Below are positions 7,210-16,569 of a stretch of 64,000 nucleotides of DNA, in pieces. The first letter of the stretch is position 1; every line of letters starts with the position of its first letter. The stretch is from Vibrio sp. D404a. Lineage in GTDB: Bacteria > Pseudomonadota > Gammaproteobacteria > Enterobacterales > Vibrionaceae. Location of the stretch: assembly GCF_030248535.1 (NCBI RefSeq), contig NZ_JAHGAJ010000043.1, positions 1 to 64,000 on the forward strand, given 5' to 3'. The translations under genes and the position numbers were made by a program. The notes below the pieces were generated by a model, which was not told where the DNA came from, searched no databases, and was given only the letters and a program-made list of their open reading frames with translations.

Positions 7210-8802
7210 ATGAATTTAATAGATTTTGCAACATCGCCTTTATCATTGCTTCCGCCCCTTGTGGCTTTAAGCCTTGCTATTGTCACCCGCCGTGTATTGG
7301 TTTCTTTGGGTGTTGGTATCGTTATGGGTGCTATTTTACTTGCTGATTACTCACTAGGTAACGCAGCAAGCTATGTATTTACTAAAGCATCTGGTGTTTT
7401 CATCGAAGATGGTGGCATCAACACTTGGAACATGAGCATCGTTGCCTTCCTTATTATCCTTGGAATGACAACCGCACTTTTAACACTGTCTGGTGGTACT
7501 CGTGCATTCGCTGAGTGGGCGCAGTCTCGTGTTAAAAGCAAGCGCGGTTCAAAACTACTTGCAGCTTTCCTAGGTGTATTCATCTTTGTTGATGATTACT
7601 TCAACAGTCTAGCCGTTGGTGCAATCTCCCGTCCTGTTACCGACCGTTTCTACGTATCTCGCGCTAAGCTGGCTTATATTCTGGATTCTACTGCTGCGCC
7701 AATGTGTGTAATCATGCCGGCTTCTAGCTGGGGTGCATACATTATTACCATTATCGGTGGCATCTTAGTAACACACGGTGTAACAGAGTATTCAGCACTG
7801 GGTGCTTACGTTCGTCTTATTCCAATGAACTTCTACGCTGTGTTCGCACTGCTTATGGTATTTGCAGTTGCATGGTTTGGTCTAGATGTTGGTAAGATGC
7901 GCGATCACGAAATCGAAGCGTCTCAAGGCCGTGGTTTTGAAGGCGACAACGACAGCCAACAAGCTCACGATCTAAACGAAGAGCTGGATATCGAAGAGAG
8001 CGAAAACGGTTCGGTTTCTGACTTAGTGATGCCAATCGTATCTCTAATCGTGGCAACCGTTACTGCAATGCTATACACAGGTGGTCAAGCATTGGCTGCT
8101 GATGGTGAAGCGTTCAACCTACTTGGTGCTTTCGAGAATACGGATGTAGGTAAGTCTCTTGTTTACGGTGGCGTAATCGGCCTATTAGTTGCACTTGCGA
8201 CTGTATTTAAGCAGAAACTGCCTATGGCAGAGATCGCAAGAACAATGTGGATCGGTGCAAGCTCTATGTTTGGCGCAATCCTAATTCTTGTATTCGCTTG
8301 GACTATCGGTTCTGTAATCGGCGACATGAAAACAGGTTCGTACCTATCGTCTCTAGTAACCGGCAGCATTGATTACCACTGGCTACCAGTTATCTTGTTC
8401 CTTCTTGCTGGCGTTATGGCGTTCTCAACAGGTACATCTTGGGGTACGTTCGGTATCATGCTGCCTATCGCGGGTGACATGGCTGCGGCGTCAGACATCG
8501 CGCTGATTCTACCTATGCTAAGTGCGGTTCTTGCGGGTGCAGTATTTGGTGACCACTGTTCTCCAATTTCAGATACAACGATCCTCTCTTCGACAGGTGC
8601 TCGTTGTAATCATATCGACCACGTATCGACACAGCTTCCTTACGCGCTTTCAGTTGCGTTTGTATCGTGCATTGGCTTCATTACCCTAGGTATGACGGCT
8701 TCTATCGGTATCGCATTCAGCGCTGCAGCGGTGACGTTTGTTGGTGTGTGTTTCGCTCTGGCTTACTTCTCTCGTTGCAAAATGGCGACGTGCAAAAGCT
8801 AA
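7210..8802 (+). CDS. lysW: NhaC-family antiporter, probable lysine transporter LysW
   Basis: Large polytopic inner-membrane protein of 530 residues with at least 11 hydrophobic segments and a charged cytoplasmic loop (about residues 225-265, rich in Glu and Asp). It belongs to the NhaC/YfcC-like Na+/H+ antiporter superfamily; GDHCSPISDTTILSS near residue 450 is the typical family motif. The upstream lysine riboswitch makes lysine the likely substrate, as proposed for LysW in comparative studies of L-box genes. The frame can also begin at a TTG at 7201. I prefer ATG 7210 (MNLIDFATSPL), but neither has a clear Shine-Dalgarno. Direction of transport is not shown by the sequence. Confidence 0.88.
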   Translation: MNLIDFATSPLSLLPPLVALSLAIVTRRVLVSLGVGIVMGAILLADYSLGNAASYVFTKASGVFIEDGGINTWNMSIVAFLIILGMTTALLTLSGGTRAFAEWAQSRVKSKRGSKLLAAFLGVFIFVDDYFNSLAVGAISRPVTDRFYVSRAKLAYILDSTAAPMCVIMPASSWGAYIITIIGGILVTHGVTEYSALGAYVRLIPMNFYAVFALLMVFAVAWFGLDVGKMRDHEIEASQGRGFEGDNDSQQAHDLNEELDIEESENGSVSDLVMPIVSLIVATVTAMLYTGGQALAADGEAFNLLGAFENTDVGKSLVYGGVIGLLVALATVFKQKLPMAEIARTMWIGASSMFGAILILVFAWTIGSVIGDMKTGSYLSSLVTGSIDYHWLPVILFLLAGVMAFSTGTSWGTFGIMLPIAGDMAAASDIALILPMLSAVLAGAVFGDHCSPISDTTILSSTGARCNHIDHVSTQLPYALSVAFVSCIGFITLGMTASIGIAFSAAAVTFVGVCFALAYFSRCKMATCKS

Positions 8803-8829
8803 AAACGAAAGTTAATCAGTAAACTATCA

Positions 8830-8853
8830 GGGAGGCATTAGCCTCCCTTTTTT
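8830..8853 (+). terminator. Terminator after lysW
   Basis: GGGAGGC, loop ATTA, GCCTCCC, then TTTTTT; 28 bases after the stop. Confidence 0.93.
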
Positions 8854-8969
8854 GTGCCTGTTAAATTAATTTTAAGTTTCGTGAAAAAAGTTCGAATAAA
8901 TGGTTGAAAAAGGGTCTCACCTTAGTTAGTGTGGAGACAAGACAGCAAACAACCTAAGAGCTGATAAGT

Positions 8970-9017
8970 ATGCGTAAATTAGTAATGAACATTCATCACC
9001 ATCATCACCCTATCTAG
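8970..9017 (+). CDS. hisL: his operon leader peptide
   Basis: 15-codon frame MRKLVMNIHHHHHPI containing five consecutive His codons, located 165 bases before hisG. When His-tRNA is scarce the ribosome stalls on the His codons, letting the antiterminator form and the his genes be transcribed. CTAAGAGCTGATA before the ATG carries a modest Shine-Dalgarno (AAGAG). Classic transcription attenuation; no other function is expected for the peptide. Confidence 0.93.
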   Translation: MRKLVMNIHHHHHPI

Positions 9018-9041
9018 TCTTTCGGGGAGATTTACGCGTAC

Positions 9042-9126
9042 CCGGGAGCAAGATTACTCCCGGAGGTTAAGTCAAAAGAATTTAGATTTAAACCCTCGGG
9101 ATGACAGAGTCTTCCGAGGGTTTTTT
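9042..9126 (+). terminator. his attenuator with competing stem-loop
   Basis: The terminator is AACCCTCGG (9091-9099) with CCGAGGG (9114-9120) and TTTTTT. Just upstream CCGGGAG (9042-9048) pairs with CTCCCGG (9057-9063). Segment 9057-9068 (CTCCCGGAGG) can alternatively pair with the terminator 5' arm region, giving the usual choice between termination and read-through into hisG. Confidence 0.9.
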
Positions 9127-9182
9127 AGTTTTAGCACTTTAAATTATTTAATAAATTCAAATATTTGCACAGGGATAAAGCA

Positions 9183-10079
9183 ATGCAGACACAACGCCTA
9201 AGAATCGCAATTCAAAAGAAAGGTCGCCTTAGTAAAGAGTGCCAAGACCTCCTAAAAAAATGTGGTGTTAAGTTCAACATCATGGGTGAGCGTCTAGTTG
9301 TACACTCACTAAATATGCCAATCGACTTATTATTAGTTCGTGATGATGATATCCCAGGATTGATCATGGACGGTGTCGTTGACCTTGGCTTCATTGGTGA
9401 GAACGAGCTAGAAGAAGTTCGCCTTGATCGCCTTGCACTAAAAGAGCCTGCAGAGTTCCGTACACTACGTCGTCTTGATTTCGGTGGTTGCCGTTTATCT
9501 ATCGCCATCAACAAAGATGAAGAGTACAACGGACCACAAGACCTAGCGGGCAAACGCATCGCAACGACTTACCCTCAGCTACTTAAAGCCTACATGGACG
9601 AGCAGGGTGTTGATTTCAGCACTTGTATGCTAACAGGCTCGGTTGAAGTGGCTCCTCGCGCTGGCCTAGCTGACGCCATTGCCGACTTGGTTTCTACCGG
9701 TGCGACGCTAGAAGCGAACGGCCTAAAAGAAGCAGAAGTTATCTTCCAATCTAAAGCGACACTGATTCAACGTACTGGCGAGTTTGATGCTGACAAGACA
9801 GCTCTGATTGAAAAACTGTTAACGCGTATGCAAGGCGTTCAACAGGCGAAAGAGTCAAAGTACATCATGCTACACGCGCCAACATCTCAGCTTGAGCAAA
9901 TCAAAGCGCTACTACCAGGTGCTGAAGATCCAACGGTTCTGCCTCTTTCTACAGACAAAGACAAAGTTGCTATTCACCTAGTAAGTACAGAGAACCTGTT
10001 CTGGGAAACAATGGAGCAGCTAAAAGAACTAGGTGCGAGCTCAATCCTAGTATTACCAATCGAAAAAATGATGGGGTAA
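9183..10079 (+). CDS. hisG: ATP phosphoribosyltransferase
   Basis: First and feedback-inhibited step of histidine synthesis (ATP plus PRPP to phosphoribosyl-ATP). 298 residues, the long HisG form with a C-terminal ACT-like regulatory domain (about residues 225-298), so no HisZ partner is needed. The frame begins at 9165, but ATG 9183 (MQTQRLRIAIQKKGRL) aligns with E. coli HisG and follows AGGGATAAAGCA. First structural gene after the attenuator. Confidence 0.97.
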   Translation: MQTQRLRIAIQKKGRLSKECQDLLKKCGVKFNIMGERLVVHSLNMPIDLLLVRDDDIPGLIMDGVVDLGFIGENELEEVRLDRLALKEPAEFRTLRRLDFGGCRLSIAINKDEEYNGPQDLAGKRIATTYPQLLKAYMDEQGVDFSTCMLTGSVEVAPRAGLADAIADLVSTGATLEANGLKEAEVIFQSKATLIQRTGEFDADKTALIEKLLTRMQGVQQAKESKYIMLHAPTSQLEQIKALLPGAEDPTVLPLSTDKDKVAIHLVSTENLFWETMEQLKELGASSILVLPIEKMMG

Positions 10080-10084
10080 TCCGC

Positions 10085-11389
10085 ATGAGAACCGTTGTTT
10101 GGCAATCTTTAAGTGAATCTCAGCAGGACTCTGTACTAGAGCGTCCTGCGATTAGTGAGGGAGCGAACATCACTGCGGCTGTCTCTGAGGTTATCGCAAA
10201 GGTACGTAATGAAGGCGATGCTGCAATTACTGAGTTAACTGAAAAGTTCGACCGAGTAACGCCAAAGTCTATTCGAGTATCGAAAAGCGAAATCGAAGAA
10301 GCAAGCGCACGACTTACACCTGAAATGAAGCAAGCTCTAGAACAGGCATATAGCAACATTGCAAAGTTCCACGAAGCTCAGAAGCCTCAACCTATTAAGG
10401 TCGAGACACAACCGGGTGTTGTCTGTGAGCAAGTAACTCGCGCCATCAATACGGTTGGTTTGTACATTCCTGGAGGCAGCGCACCGCTTCCTTCAACGGT
10501 TCTAATGTTGGGTGTACCAGCTCAGATCGCAGGTTGTCGCAAAGTTGTACTTTGTTCGCCTCCGCCAATCGCTGACGAAATTCTGTATGTCGCTAAGCTT
10601 TGTAATATTGATGAAGTTTACAATGTGGGTGGCGGCCAAGCGGTTGCTGCGATGGCTTACGGTACTGAGACGGTGTCAAAGGTAGATAAGATTTTCGGCC
10701 CGGGCAACGCTTATGTAACTGAAGCTAAGCGTCAAGTAAGCAACGACTTCCGCGGCGCGGCAATCGATATGCCAGCAGGTCCTTCTGAGGTTTTGGTTAT
10801 TGCTGATGAAACCGCAGATGCAGATTTCATTGCTGCGGATTTGCTAAGCCAAGCGGAGCACGGTCCAGATTCTCAAGTTGTTTTGGTAACGCCTTCACCA
10901 GTGATTGCTGACCAAGTGACAGAAGCGGTGCAAAAGCAACTTAAAGAGCTATCTCGAGCTGATATCGCACAGCAGGCATTAGCGTCTAGTTTGATCATTA
11001 TCGCTGAGTCTATTACCCAAGCAGTGGCAATTTCGAACTTCTACGGTCCAGAACACTTAATCGTTCAGACTAAGAACCCACGTGAATTGCTTCCATTGCT
11101 GGATAATGCGGGCTCAATCTTCTTGGGTGACTGGTCACCAGAATCCGCGGGTGATTACGCTTCGGGTACTAATCACGTTCTGCCTACTTACGGTTACACC
11201 AAAACCTACTCTAGCCTAGGCTTAGCTGATTTTTCGAAGAGAATGACGGTACAAGAGCTGTCTGCAGATGGTCTGAAAGGTCTAGCACCAACGGTAGTGA
11301 CAATGGCAGAAGCAGAAGGGCTAGATGCCCACAAACGCGCTGTTACCATCCGAGTTGAAAAGCTAAGTCGCGCTGACAAATTGAATTAA
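10085..11389 (+). CDS. hisD: Histidinol dehydrogenase
   Basis: Zn- and NAD-dependent enzyme catalysing the last two oxidations, histidinol to histidine. 434 residues, family-typical. The signature region GPGNAYVTEAKRQV lies near residue 206, and LSQAEHGPDSQ (with a zinc-ligand His and catalytic residues) follows near residue 255. It starts five bases after hisG, so translation is closely coupled. Confidence 0.97.
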   Translation: MRTVVWQSLSESQQDSVLERPAISEGANITAAVSEVIAKVRNEGDAAITELTEKFDRVTPKSIRVSKSEIEEASARLTPEMKQALEQAYSNIAKFHEAQKPQPIKVETQPGVVCEQVTRAINTVGLYIPGGSAPLPSTVLMLGVPAQIAGCRKVVLCSPPPIADEILYVAKLCNIDEVYNVGGGQAVAAMAYGTETVSKVDKIFGPGNAYVTEAKRQVSNDFRGAAIDMPAGPSEVLVIADETADADFIAADLLSQAEHGPDSQVVLVTPSPVIADQVTEAVQKQLKELSRADIAQQALASSLIIIAESITQAVAISNFYGPEHLIVQTKNPRELLPLLDNAGSIFLGDWSPESAGDYASGTNHVLPTYGYTKTYSSLGLADFSKRMTVQELSADGLKGLAPTVVTMAEAEGLDAHKRAVTIRVEKLSRADKLN

Positions 11390-11405
11390 TAAGAGTAAGT
11401 CGTTC

Positions 11406-12446
11406 ATGGAAAAGCTAGCAAGAAAACAAGTTCAAGCATTAACCCCTTATTTGTCGGCTCGACGTATTGGTGGTAGCGGTGATGTGTGGCTAAACGCTAA
11501 TGAATCGCCTTTTGATAACGAGTACTCGCTTAACTTAGCGCGTCTCAATCGCTACAGTGAGTGCCAACCAAAAGAGGTGGTCGAAGCCTACGCGCAATAC
11601 GCGGGTGTTAAGGCAGAGCAGACCATCACAACACGTGGTGCAGATGAAGGCATTGAACTTCTGATTCGTGCTTTCTGTGAGCCGGGTGAGGATGCGATTC
11701 TTTACTGTCCACCAACCTACGGCATGTATGCTATCAGCGCTGAAACCATAGGTGTTGAGCGCAAAGTTGTGCCACTGACGCCTGATTGGCAGCTGGATCT
11801 CGATGCGATTGAAGCGCAGCTTGATGACGTAAAAGTCGTATTTGTGTGTAGTCCAAACAACCCAACGGGTAACCTAGTTGAGCGCAAAGACATCGTGAAA
11901 CTGCTTGAGATGACTCAAGACAAAGCGATTGTGGTGATGGACGAAGCGTATATCGATTTCTGTCCTGAAGCGTCAACGGTTGATCTGCTTGAACAGTATC
12001 CAAATCTGGCGATTCTAAGAACGCTATCAAAAGCTTTTGCACTCGCTGGCCTGCGCTGTGGTTTTACTCTGGCCAACAAAGAGCTTATCGATGTGCTGCT
12101 TAAAGTGATTGCTCCATACCCAGTGCCTGTTCCTGTCGCAGAGATTGCGACTCAAGCACTGTCTCAAGAAGGGTTGGCGCGTGCTAAGTTCCAAGTTCTT
12201 GATCTCAATGCCAATCGCGCTTACTTACAAGCTGGGCTGATGGGGATGCCACAATTGACGGTATTTGACGGTTGGGGTAACTACTTATTGGTTAAATTCC
12301 CTGACGGTGATGCATTGTTTAAAGCAGCATGGGACAACGGCATTATCTTACGTAATTCTCCAATTGAAGACTGCGTTCGAATCAGTGTTGGTAATAGAGA
12401 AGAGTGCGAAAAGACACTTGGCTTTATTCGAAACTTTTACCAATAG
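11406..12446 (+). CDS. hisC: Histidinol-phosphate aminotransferase
   Basis: Class II PLP aminotransferase converting imidazole acetol phosphate to histidinol phosphate. 346 residues. The PLP lysine lies in RTLSKAFALAGLRCGF near residue 209, with substrate and PLP contacts in SPNNPTGN and MDEAYIDF. It follows hisD by 16 bases. A 92-base gap to hisB follows, the largest gap in the operon, with no terminator visible. Confidence 0.97.
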   Translation: MEKLARKQVQALTPYLSARRIGGSGDVWLNANESPFDNEYSLNLARLNRYSECQPKEVVEAYAQYAGVKAEQTITTRGADEGIELLIRAFCEPGEDAILYCPPTYGMYAISAETIGVERKVVPLTPDWQLDLDAIEAQLDDVKVVFVCSPNNPTGNLVERKDIVKLLEMTQDKAIVVMDEAYIDFCPEASTVDLLEQYPNLAILRTLSKAFALAGLRCGFTLANKELIDVLLKVIAPYPVPVPVAEIATQALSQEGLARAKFQVLDLNANRAYLQAGLMGMPQLTVFDGWGNYLLVKFPDGDALFKAAWDNGIILRNSPIEDCVRISVGNREECEKTLGFIRNFYQ

Positions 12447-12538
12447 AGAACGGCTCTTTATTACGCGAAGTAACTAGATTGATTTGGCTTAGACGCGATT
12501 GTCTAAGCCACAAGATTTAAATTTAAAAGGAAGTTCCA

Positions 12539-13627
12539 GTGAGTAAACAACAGAAAATATTATTCATCGACCGTGACGGCACCTTAATTGTTGAGCCACC
12601 TGTCGATTTCCAAGTAGACCGTTTAGATAAACTTAAATTTGAACCGCTTGTTATCCCAAGTCTATTAGCACTGCAAGACGCTGGCTACCGCCTAGTGATG
12701 GTCACTAACCAAGATGGTTTAGGTACCGACAGTTACCCGCAGGCAGATTTCGATGCACCACACAATATGATGATGGACTTCTTCGAATCTCAAGGCGTGA
12801 AGTTTGATGACGTGCTTATTTGTCCTCACTTTGATGAAGACAACTGTTCGTGCCGCAAGCCTAAGCTAGGTCTGGTTAAAGAATACCTACAGGCGGGTAA
12901 GGTTGATTTCCAAAACTCTGTTGTGATTGGCGACCGTATTACAGACCTTCAGTTGGCTGAAAACATGGCTATTCGTGGTATTCAGTATAACCCAGATCCA
13001 AATGCAGAAGGCATGATGAACTGGCCACAGATCCTGAAAGATCTAACAGTTAAAGCTCGTGTTGCTGAAGTGGTTCGCACCACCAAAGAAACCGACATTA
13101 AAGTAGCGGTAAATCTTGATGAGACGGGTGGAAATAAGATTGAAACAGGCATGGGTTTCTTTGACCACATGCTAGATCAAATCGCGACACACGGTGGTTT
13201 CCAGATGAACCTATCGGTGAAGGGTGACCTACACATCGATGACCACCACACGGTAGAAGACACAGCACTGGCTCTAGGCCAAGCATTGAAGGATGCGTTG
13301 GGCGATAAGCGTGGTATTGGCCGCTTTGGTTTCAGCCTTCCGATGGACGAGTGTCTAGCTCAATGTGCACTGGACCTATCTGGTCGTCCATACCTTAAAT
13401 TCGATGCCAAGTTTAGCCGTGAGCAAGTAGGTGACCTATCTACCGAAATGGTGGTTCACTTCTTCCGCTCATTGACAGATACATTGGCGTGTACGCTGCA
13501 CCTATCTTCAGCAGGTGATAACGATCACCACATTATCGAAAGTTTGTTTAAAGCATTCGGCCGTACTCTACGTCAAGCGATCAAAGTCGAAGGCAATGAG
13601 CTACCAAGCAGCAAGGGCGTACTCTAA
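12539..13627 (+). CDS. hisB: Bifunctional histidinol-phosphatase / imidazoleglycerol-phosphate dehydratase
   Basis: Fusion typical of gamma-proteobacteria, 362 residues. The N-terminal HAD phosphatase has DRDGT at residues 11-15 and zinc-knuckle residues in CPHFDEDNCSCRKPK. The C-terminal dehydratase (from about residue 165) has HHTVEDTALALG and DNDHHIIESLFKAFGR, whose His and Glu residues bind the two Mn ions. The GTG start follows AAAAGGAAGTTCCA, a good Shine-Dalgarno. Confidence 0.97.
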   Translation: MSKQQKILFIDRDGTLIVEPPVDFQVDRLDKLKFEPLVIPSLLALQDAGYRLVMVTNQDGLGTDSYPQADFDAPHNMMMDFFESQGVKFDDVLICPHFDEDNCSCRKPKLGLVKEYLQAGKVDFQNSVVIGDRITDLQLAENMAIRGIQYNPDPNAEGMMNWPQILKDLTVKARVAEVVRTTKETDIKVAVNLDETGGNKIETGMGFFDHMLDQIATHGGFQMNLSVKGDLHIDDHHTVEDTALALGQALKDALGDKRGIGRFGFSLPMDECLAQCALDLSGRPYLKFDAKFSREQVGDLSTEMVVHFFRSLTDTLACTLHLSSAGDNDHHIIESLFKAFGRTLRQAIKVEGNELPSSKGVL

Positions 13628-13636
13628 GGAATGAGC

Positions 13637-14251
13637 ATGAAAGAGCAGAAAGTCGTTATTATTGATACCGGTTGTGCCAACGTCTCTTCAGTAAAGTTTG
13701 CTATTGAACGCCTTGGTTATGCCGTTGAGATTTCAAAAGATCCTGCGGTCGTACTAGCAGCCGACAAACTCTTTTTACCGGGCGTTGGTACTGCAAGTGA
13801 GGCGATGAAAAACCTAGCTGAACGTGATCTGATTACGTTGGTAAAGCAGGTTGAAAAGCCGCTTCTGGGTATCTGTTTAGGTATGCAGCTTCTGGGTAAA
13901 CTCTCGCAAGAGAAAGGTCAGAAAGCGGACGAATTGGTTGAGTGTTTGGGGCTGTGTGAAGGCGAAGTTCGCCTGATGGATACCGGTGATTTACCACTTC
14001 CTCACATGGGCTGGAACACGGTGAAATCAACACCAGAACACCCGTTATTCAAAGATATTGAAGAGGGTGAGTACTTCTACTTCGTACACAGCTTTGCTAT
14101 GCCAGTCGGTGACTACACTGTCGCTCAGTGTGATTATGGCAACCCGTTCACGGCAGCAGTACAGAGTGGAAACTACTATGGTGTTCAGTTCCACCCAGAG
14201 CGTTCTTCAAAAGCTGGCTCAAAACTGATTCAGAATTTCTTGGAATTGTAA
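13637..14251 (+). CDS. hisH: Imidazole glycerol phosphate synthase, glutaminase subunit
   Basis: Class I glutamine amidotransferase that supplies ammonia to HisF. The nucleophile Cys is in LLGICLGMQLL (about residue 79), and the His and Glu of the triad are in VQFHPERSS near the C-terminus. The frame also has an ATG at 13631. I prefer ATG 13637 because AAGGA is adjacent to the first ATG but well spaced from the second; this gives 204 residues. It follows hisB by a few bases. Confidence 0.96.
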   Translation: MKEQKVVIIDTGCANVSSVKFAIERLGYAVEISKDPAVVLAADKLFLPGVGTASEAMKNLAERDLITLVKQVEKPLLGICLGMQLLGKLSQEKGQKADELVECLGLCEGEVRLMDTGDLPLPHMGWNTVKSTPEHPLFKDIEEGEYFYFVHSFAMPVGDYTVAQCDYGNPFTAAVQSGNYYGVQFHPERSSKAGSKLIQNFLEL

Positions 14252-14295
14252 TAAAGGATTAGGCAGTCGCTAAGGCTGCCATAAAAGGAATGCAC

Positions 14296-15033
14296 ATGAT
14301 TATTCCCGCATTAGATTTAATTGAAGGCCAAGTAGTTCGCTTATTCCAAGGTGACTACGGGCAAGTAACCGAATACAAAGTTGACCCAGCAGAGCAGTTC
14401 AACCTATACCACCAAGCGGGTGCAGGCTGGCTGCACCTTGTTGATCTTACAGGCGCTAAAGACACCACAGCACGTCAACTTGACTTGATTGCAAAGCTGC
14501 TTGCTAGCACCCCAGCTAACATTCAAATTGGCGGCGGTGTTCGTAATGAACAAGACGTAGTTGACCTGCTTGAAGCTGGCGCTCAGCGCGTAGTGGTAGG
14601 TTCAACAGCGGTTAAGCAGCCTGAGCTTGTTAAAGGCTGGATGGAAAAGTACGGCGCTGAAAAAATCGTATTGGCTTTGGACATCAATATTGACGAAAGC
14701 GGCACACGTAAAGTGGCGATTTCAGGTTGGCAAGAAGATTCAGGTGTCACGATTGAAGCCCTGATTGAAGACTACCTAACTGTTGGCCTTAAACACGTGC
14801 TGTGTACCGATATTTCACGTGATGGCACGCTTGAAGGCTCTAACGTTGAACTATACGTTGATCTTTGTAAGCAGTATCCACAGGTTCAGTTCCAATCATC
14901 AGGTGGCATTGGCAGCCTAGCCGATATCGAAGCACTTAAGGGAAGCGGCGTCGCTGGCGTTATCGTTGGCCGAGCGCTTCTGGATGGCAAGTTCACAGCA
15001 GAGGAGGCATTTGCATGTTGGCAAAGCGAATAA
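14296..15033 (+). CDS. hisA: ProFAR isomerase
   Basis: TIM-barrel Amadori isomerase acting on ProFAR. MIIPALDLIEGQVVRL carries the catalytic Asp8, and the second Asp lies in TDISRDGTLEGSN near residue 170. An ATG also occurs at 14290. ATG 14296 is better spaced from AAAGGA and yields 245 residues, equal to E. coli HisA. The 3' end overlaps hisF by 19 bases. Confidence 0.97.
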   Translation: MIIPALDLIEGQVVRLFQGDYGQVTEYKVDPAEQFNLYHQAGAGWLHLVDLTGAKDTTARQLDLIAKLLASTPANIQIGGGVRNEQDVVDLLEAGAQRVVVGSTAVKQPELVKGWMEKYGAEKIVLALDINIDESGTRKVAISGWQEDSGVTIEALIEDYLTVGLKHVLCTDISRDGTLEGSNVELYVDLCKQYPQVQFQSSGGIGSLADIEALKGSGVAGVIVGRALLDGKFTAEEAFACWQSE

Positions 15034-15788
15034 TTCCTTGTTTAGACGTTCGTGATGGACAGGTGGTCAAAGGCGTTCAGTTTCGTAACCACGAGATCAT
15101 TGGCGACATTGTTCCACTAGCACAGCGCTATGCAGAAGAGGGCGCAGACGAGCTTGTGTTCTATGACATCACAGCATCAAGCGATGGCCGTGTTGTTGAT
15201 AAGAGCTGGGTAAAGCGTGTTGCAGAGGTGATTGATATTCCTTTCTGTGTCGCTGGTGGTATTAAGTCGGCTGAAGATGCCGCGCGTATTTTAGAGTTCG
15301 GTGCTGACAAGGTATCGATTAACTCGCCTGCACTGGCTAACCCTCAGCTCATCACTGACCTTGCTGATAAATTCGGGGTGCAGTGTATTGTTGTTGGTAT
15401 TGACTCTTACTACGACAAAGAGACGGGTAAGTATCAGGTCTACCAATTCACTGGTGATGAAGCGCGTACTAAGGCGACTCAATGGGAAACCAAAGATTGG
15501 GTTCAGGAAGTGCAAAAGCGTGGTGCGGGTGAAATCGTACTAAACATGATGAACCAAGATGGTGTGCGTAACGGCTACGACTTAGAGCAGCTGAACATGG
15601 TTCGTGAGGTTTGTAAGGTACCACTCATCGCATCAGGCGGCGCGGGTGCTATGGAGCACTTTGCTGAAGCTTACAACAAAACAAACGTGGACGGAGCTCT
15701 GGCAGCTTCTGTATTCCACAAGCAAGTCATCAATATTGGTGAACTGAAGCAATATCTAAAACAACAAGGTGTAGAGGTGCGTCTATGA
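15015..15788 (+). CDS. hisF: Imidazole glycerol phosphate synthase, cyclase subunit
   Basis: TIM-barrel cyclase partner of HisH that makes imidazole glycerol phosphate and AICAR, the latter feeding back to purine synthesis. IIPCLDVRDGQVVKG carries catalytic Asp11; VLNMMNQDGVRNGYDL carries the second Asp. 257 residues. It starts inside hisA behind GAGGAGGC and overlaps hisI by 4 bases. Confidence 0.97.
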   Translation: MLAKRIIPCLDVRDGQVVKGVQFRNHEIIGDIVPLAQRYAEEGADELVFYDITASSDGRVVDKSWVKRVAEVIDIPFCVAGGIKSAEDAARILEFGADKVSINSPALANPQLITDLADKFGVQCIVVGIDSYYDKETGKYQVYQFTGDEARTKATQWETKDWVQEVQKRGAGEIVLNMMNQDGVRNGYDLEQLNMVREVCKVPLIASGGAGAMEHFAEAYNKTNVDGALAASVFHKQVINIGELKQYLKQQGVEVRL

Positions 15789-16420
15789 GTTTCGCAGCGA
15801 CAGAAGTAAACACGCTAGCTGAACGTATCAATTGGGATAAAGTGGACGGTCTCGTTCCTGCGATTGTACAAGATTTTCAATCAAGCCAAGTGCTGATGAT
15901 GGGTTACATGAACCAAGATGCGTTAGCGAAAACGGGTGAAACGGGTCAAGTGACTTTCTTCTCACGCACCAAAGAGCGTCTGTGGACAAAAGGCGAGACG
16001 TCGGGCAACGTTCTTCAATTGGTGAATATGTCACTCGATTGTGACAACGATACGTTACTGGTAAAAGTGAACCCGATTGGTCCAACGTGCCACCTCGGCA
16101 ATACCACCTGTTGGGATGTGGATCCACAAGAAGAGACACAGATGGTGTGGCTTCATCAACTTGAGCAGCTATTGGCTGCCCGCAAGGATTCAGACCCTGA
16201 ATCTTCTTATACTGCCAGCTTATATGCCCGTGGCACCAAGCGTATTTCGCAAAAAGTGGGCGAAGAAGGCGTTGAAGTCGCGCTTGCGGCGACGTCGGGC
16301 GATAAGGCGGAGCTAGTTTGCGAATCTGCGGATTTGATTTACCACCTAATGGTTCTGCTTCAAGACCAAGGGTTATCGATGAACGATGTGGTGAACAAGC
16401 TAAAAGAGCGTCATAAGTAA
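15785..16420 (+). CDS. hisI: Phosphoribosyl-AMP cyclohydrolase / phosphoribosyl-ATP pyrophosphatase
   Basis: Bifunctional HisIE, 211 residues, carrying out steps 2 and 3 of the pathway. The N-terminal cyclohydrolase has FFSRTKERLWTKGETSGN and Zn/Mg ligands in SLDCDNDTLLV and GPTCHLGNTTCW. The C-terminal all-helical pyrophosphatase (from about residue 120) has KVGEEGVEVALAA and ESADLIYHLMVLL. Last gene of the operon; a strong terminator follows. Confidence 0.97.
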   Translation: MSFAATEVNTLAERINWDKVDGLVPAIVQDFQSSQVLMMGYMNQDALAKTGETGQVTFFSRTKERLWTKGETSGNVLQLVNMSLDCDNDTLLVKVNPIGPTCHLGNTTCWDVDPQEETQMVWLHQLEQLLAARKDSDPESSYTASLYARGTKRISQKVGEEGVEVALAATSGDKAELVCESADLIYHLMVLLQDQGLSMNDVVNKLKERHK

Positions 16421-16460
16421 GCTCTCTTTGGATTAATCGAACCACATAAAGGTAGATAAA

Positions 16461-16495
16461 AGCCCCGTAAACAAACATGTTTATGGGGCTTTTAG
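16461..16495 (+). terminator. his operon terminator
   Basis: A 13-bp stem (16461-16473 with 16478-16490, one G-T pair) with loop AACA, followed by TTTTAGTTTT; 40 bases after hisI. Confidence 0.93.
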
Positions 16496-16569
16496 TTTTC
16501 CAAACCTCAGAGCTTTAAAGCTTCAAGACTTCTAAGTTCCTGTGTTGCTTTTCTAACCCCTGATTATTT

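Noticed and set aside
11734..12042. 102-residue minus-strand frame inside hisC
   Set aside because: Entirely inside a conserved gene with no ribosome site.
15828..16478. 216-residue minus-strand frame over hisI
   Set aside because: The longest shadow frame in the window, but it covers a complete HisIE, runs into the his terminator and has no recognisable domain.
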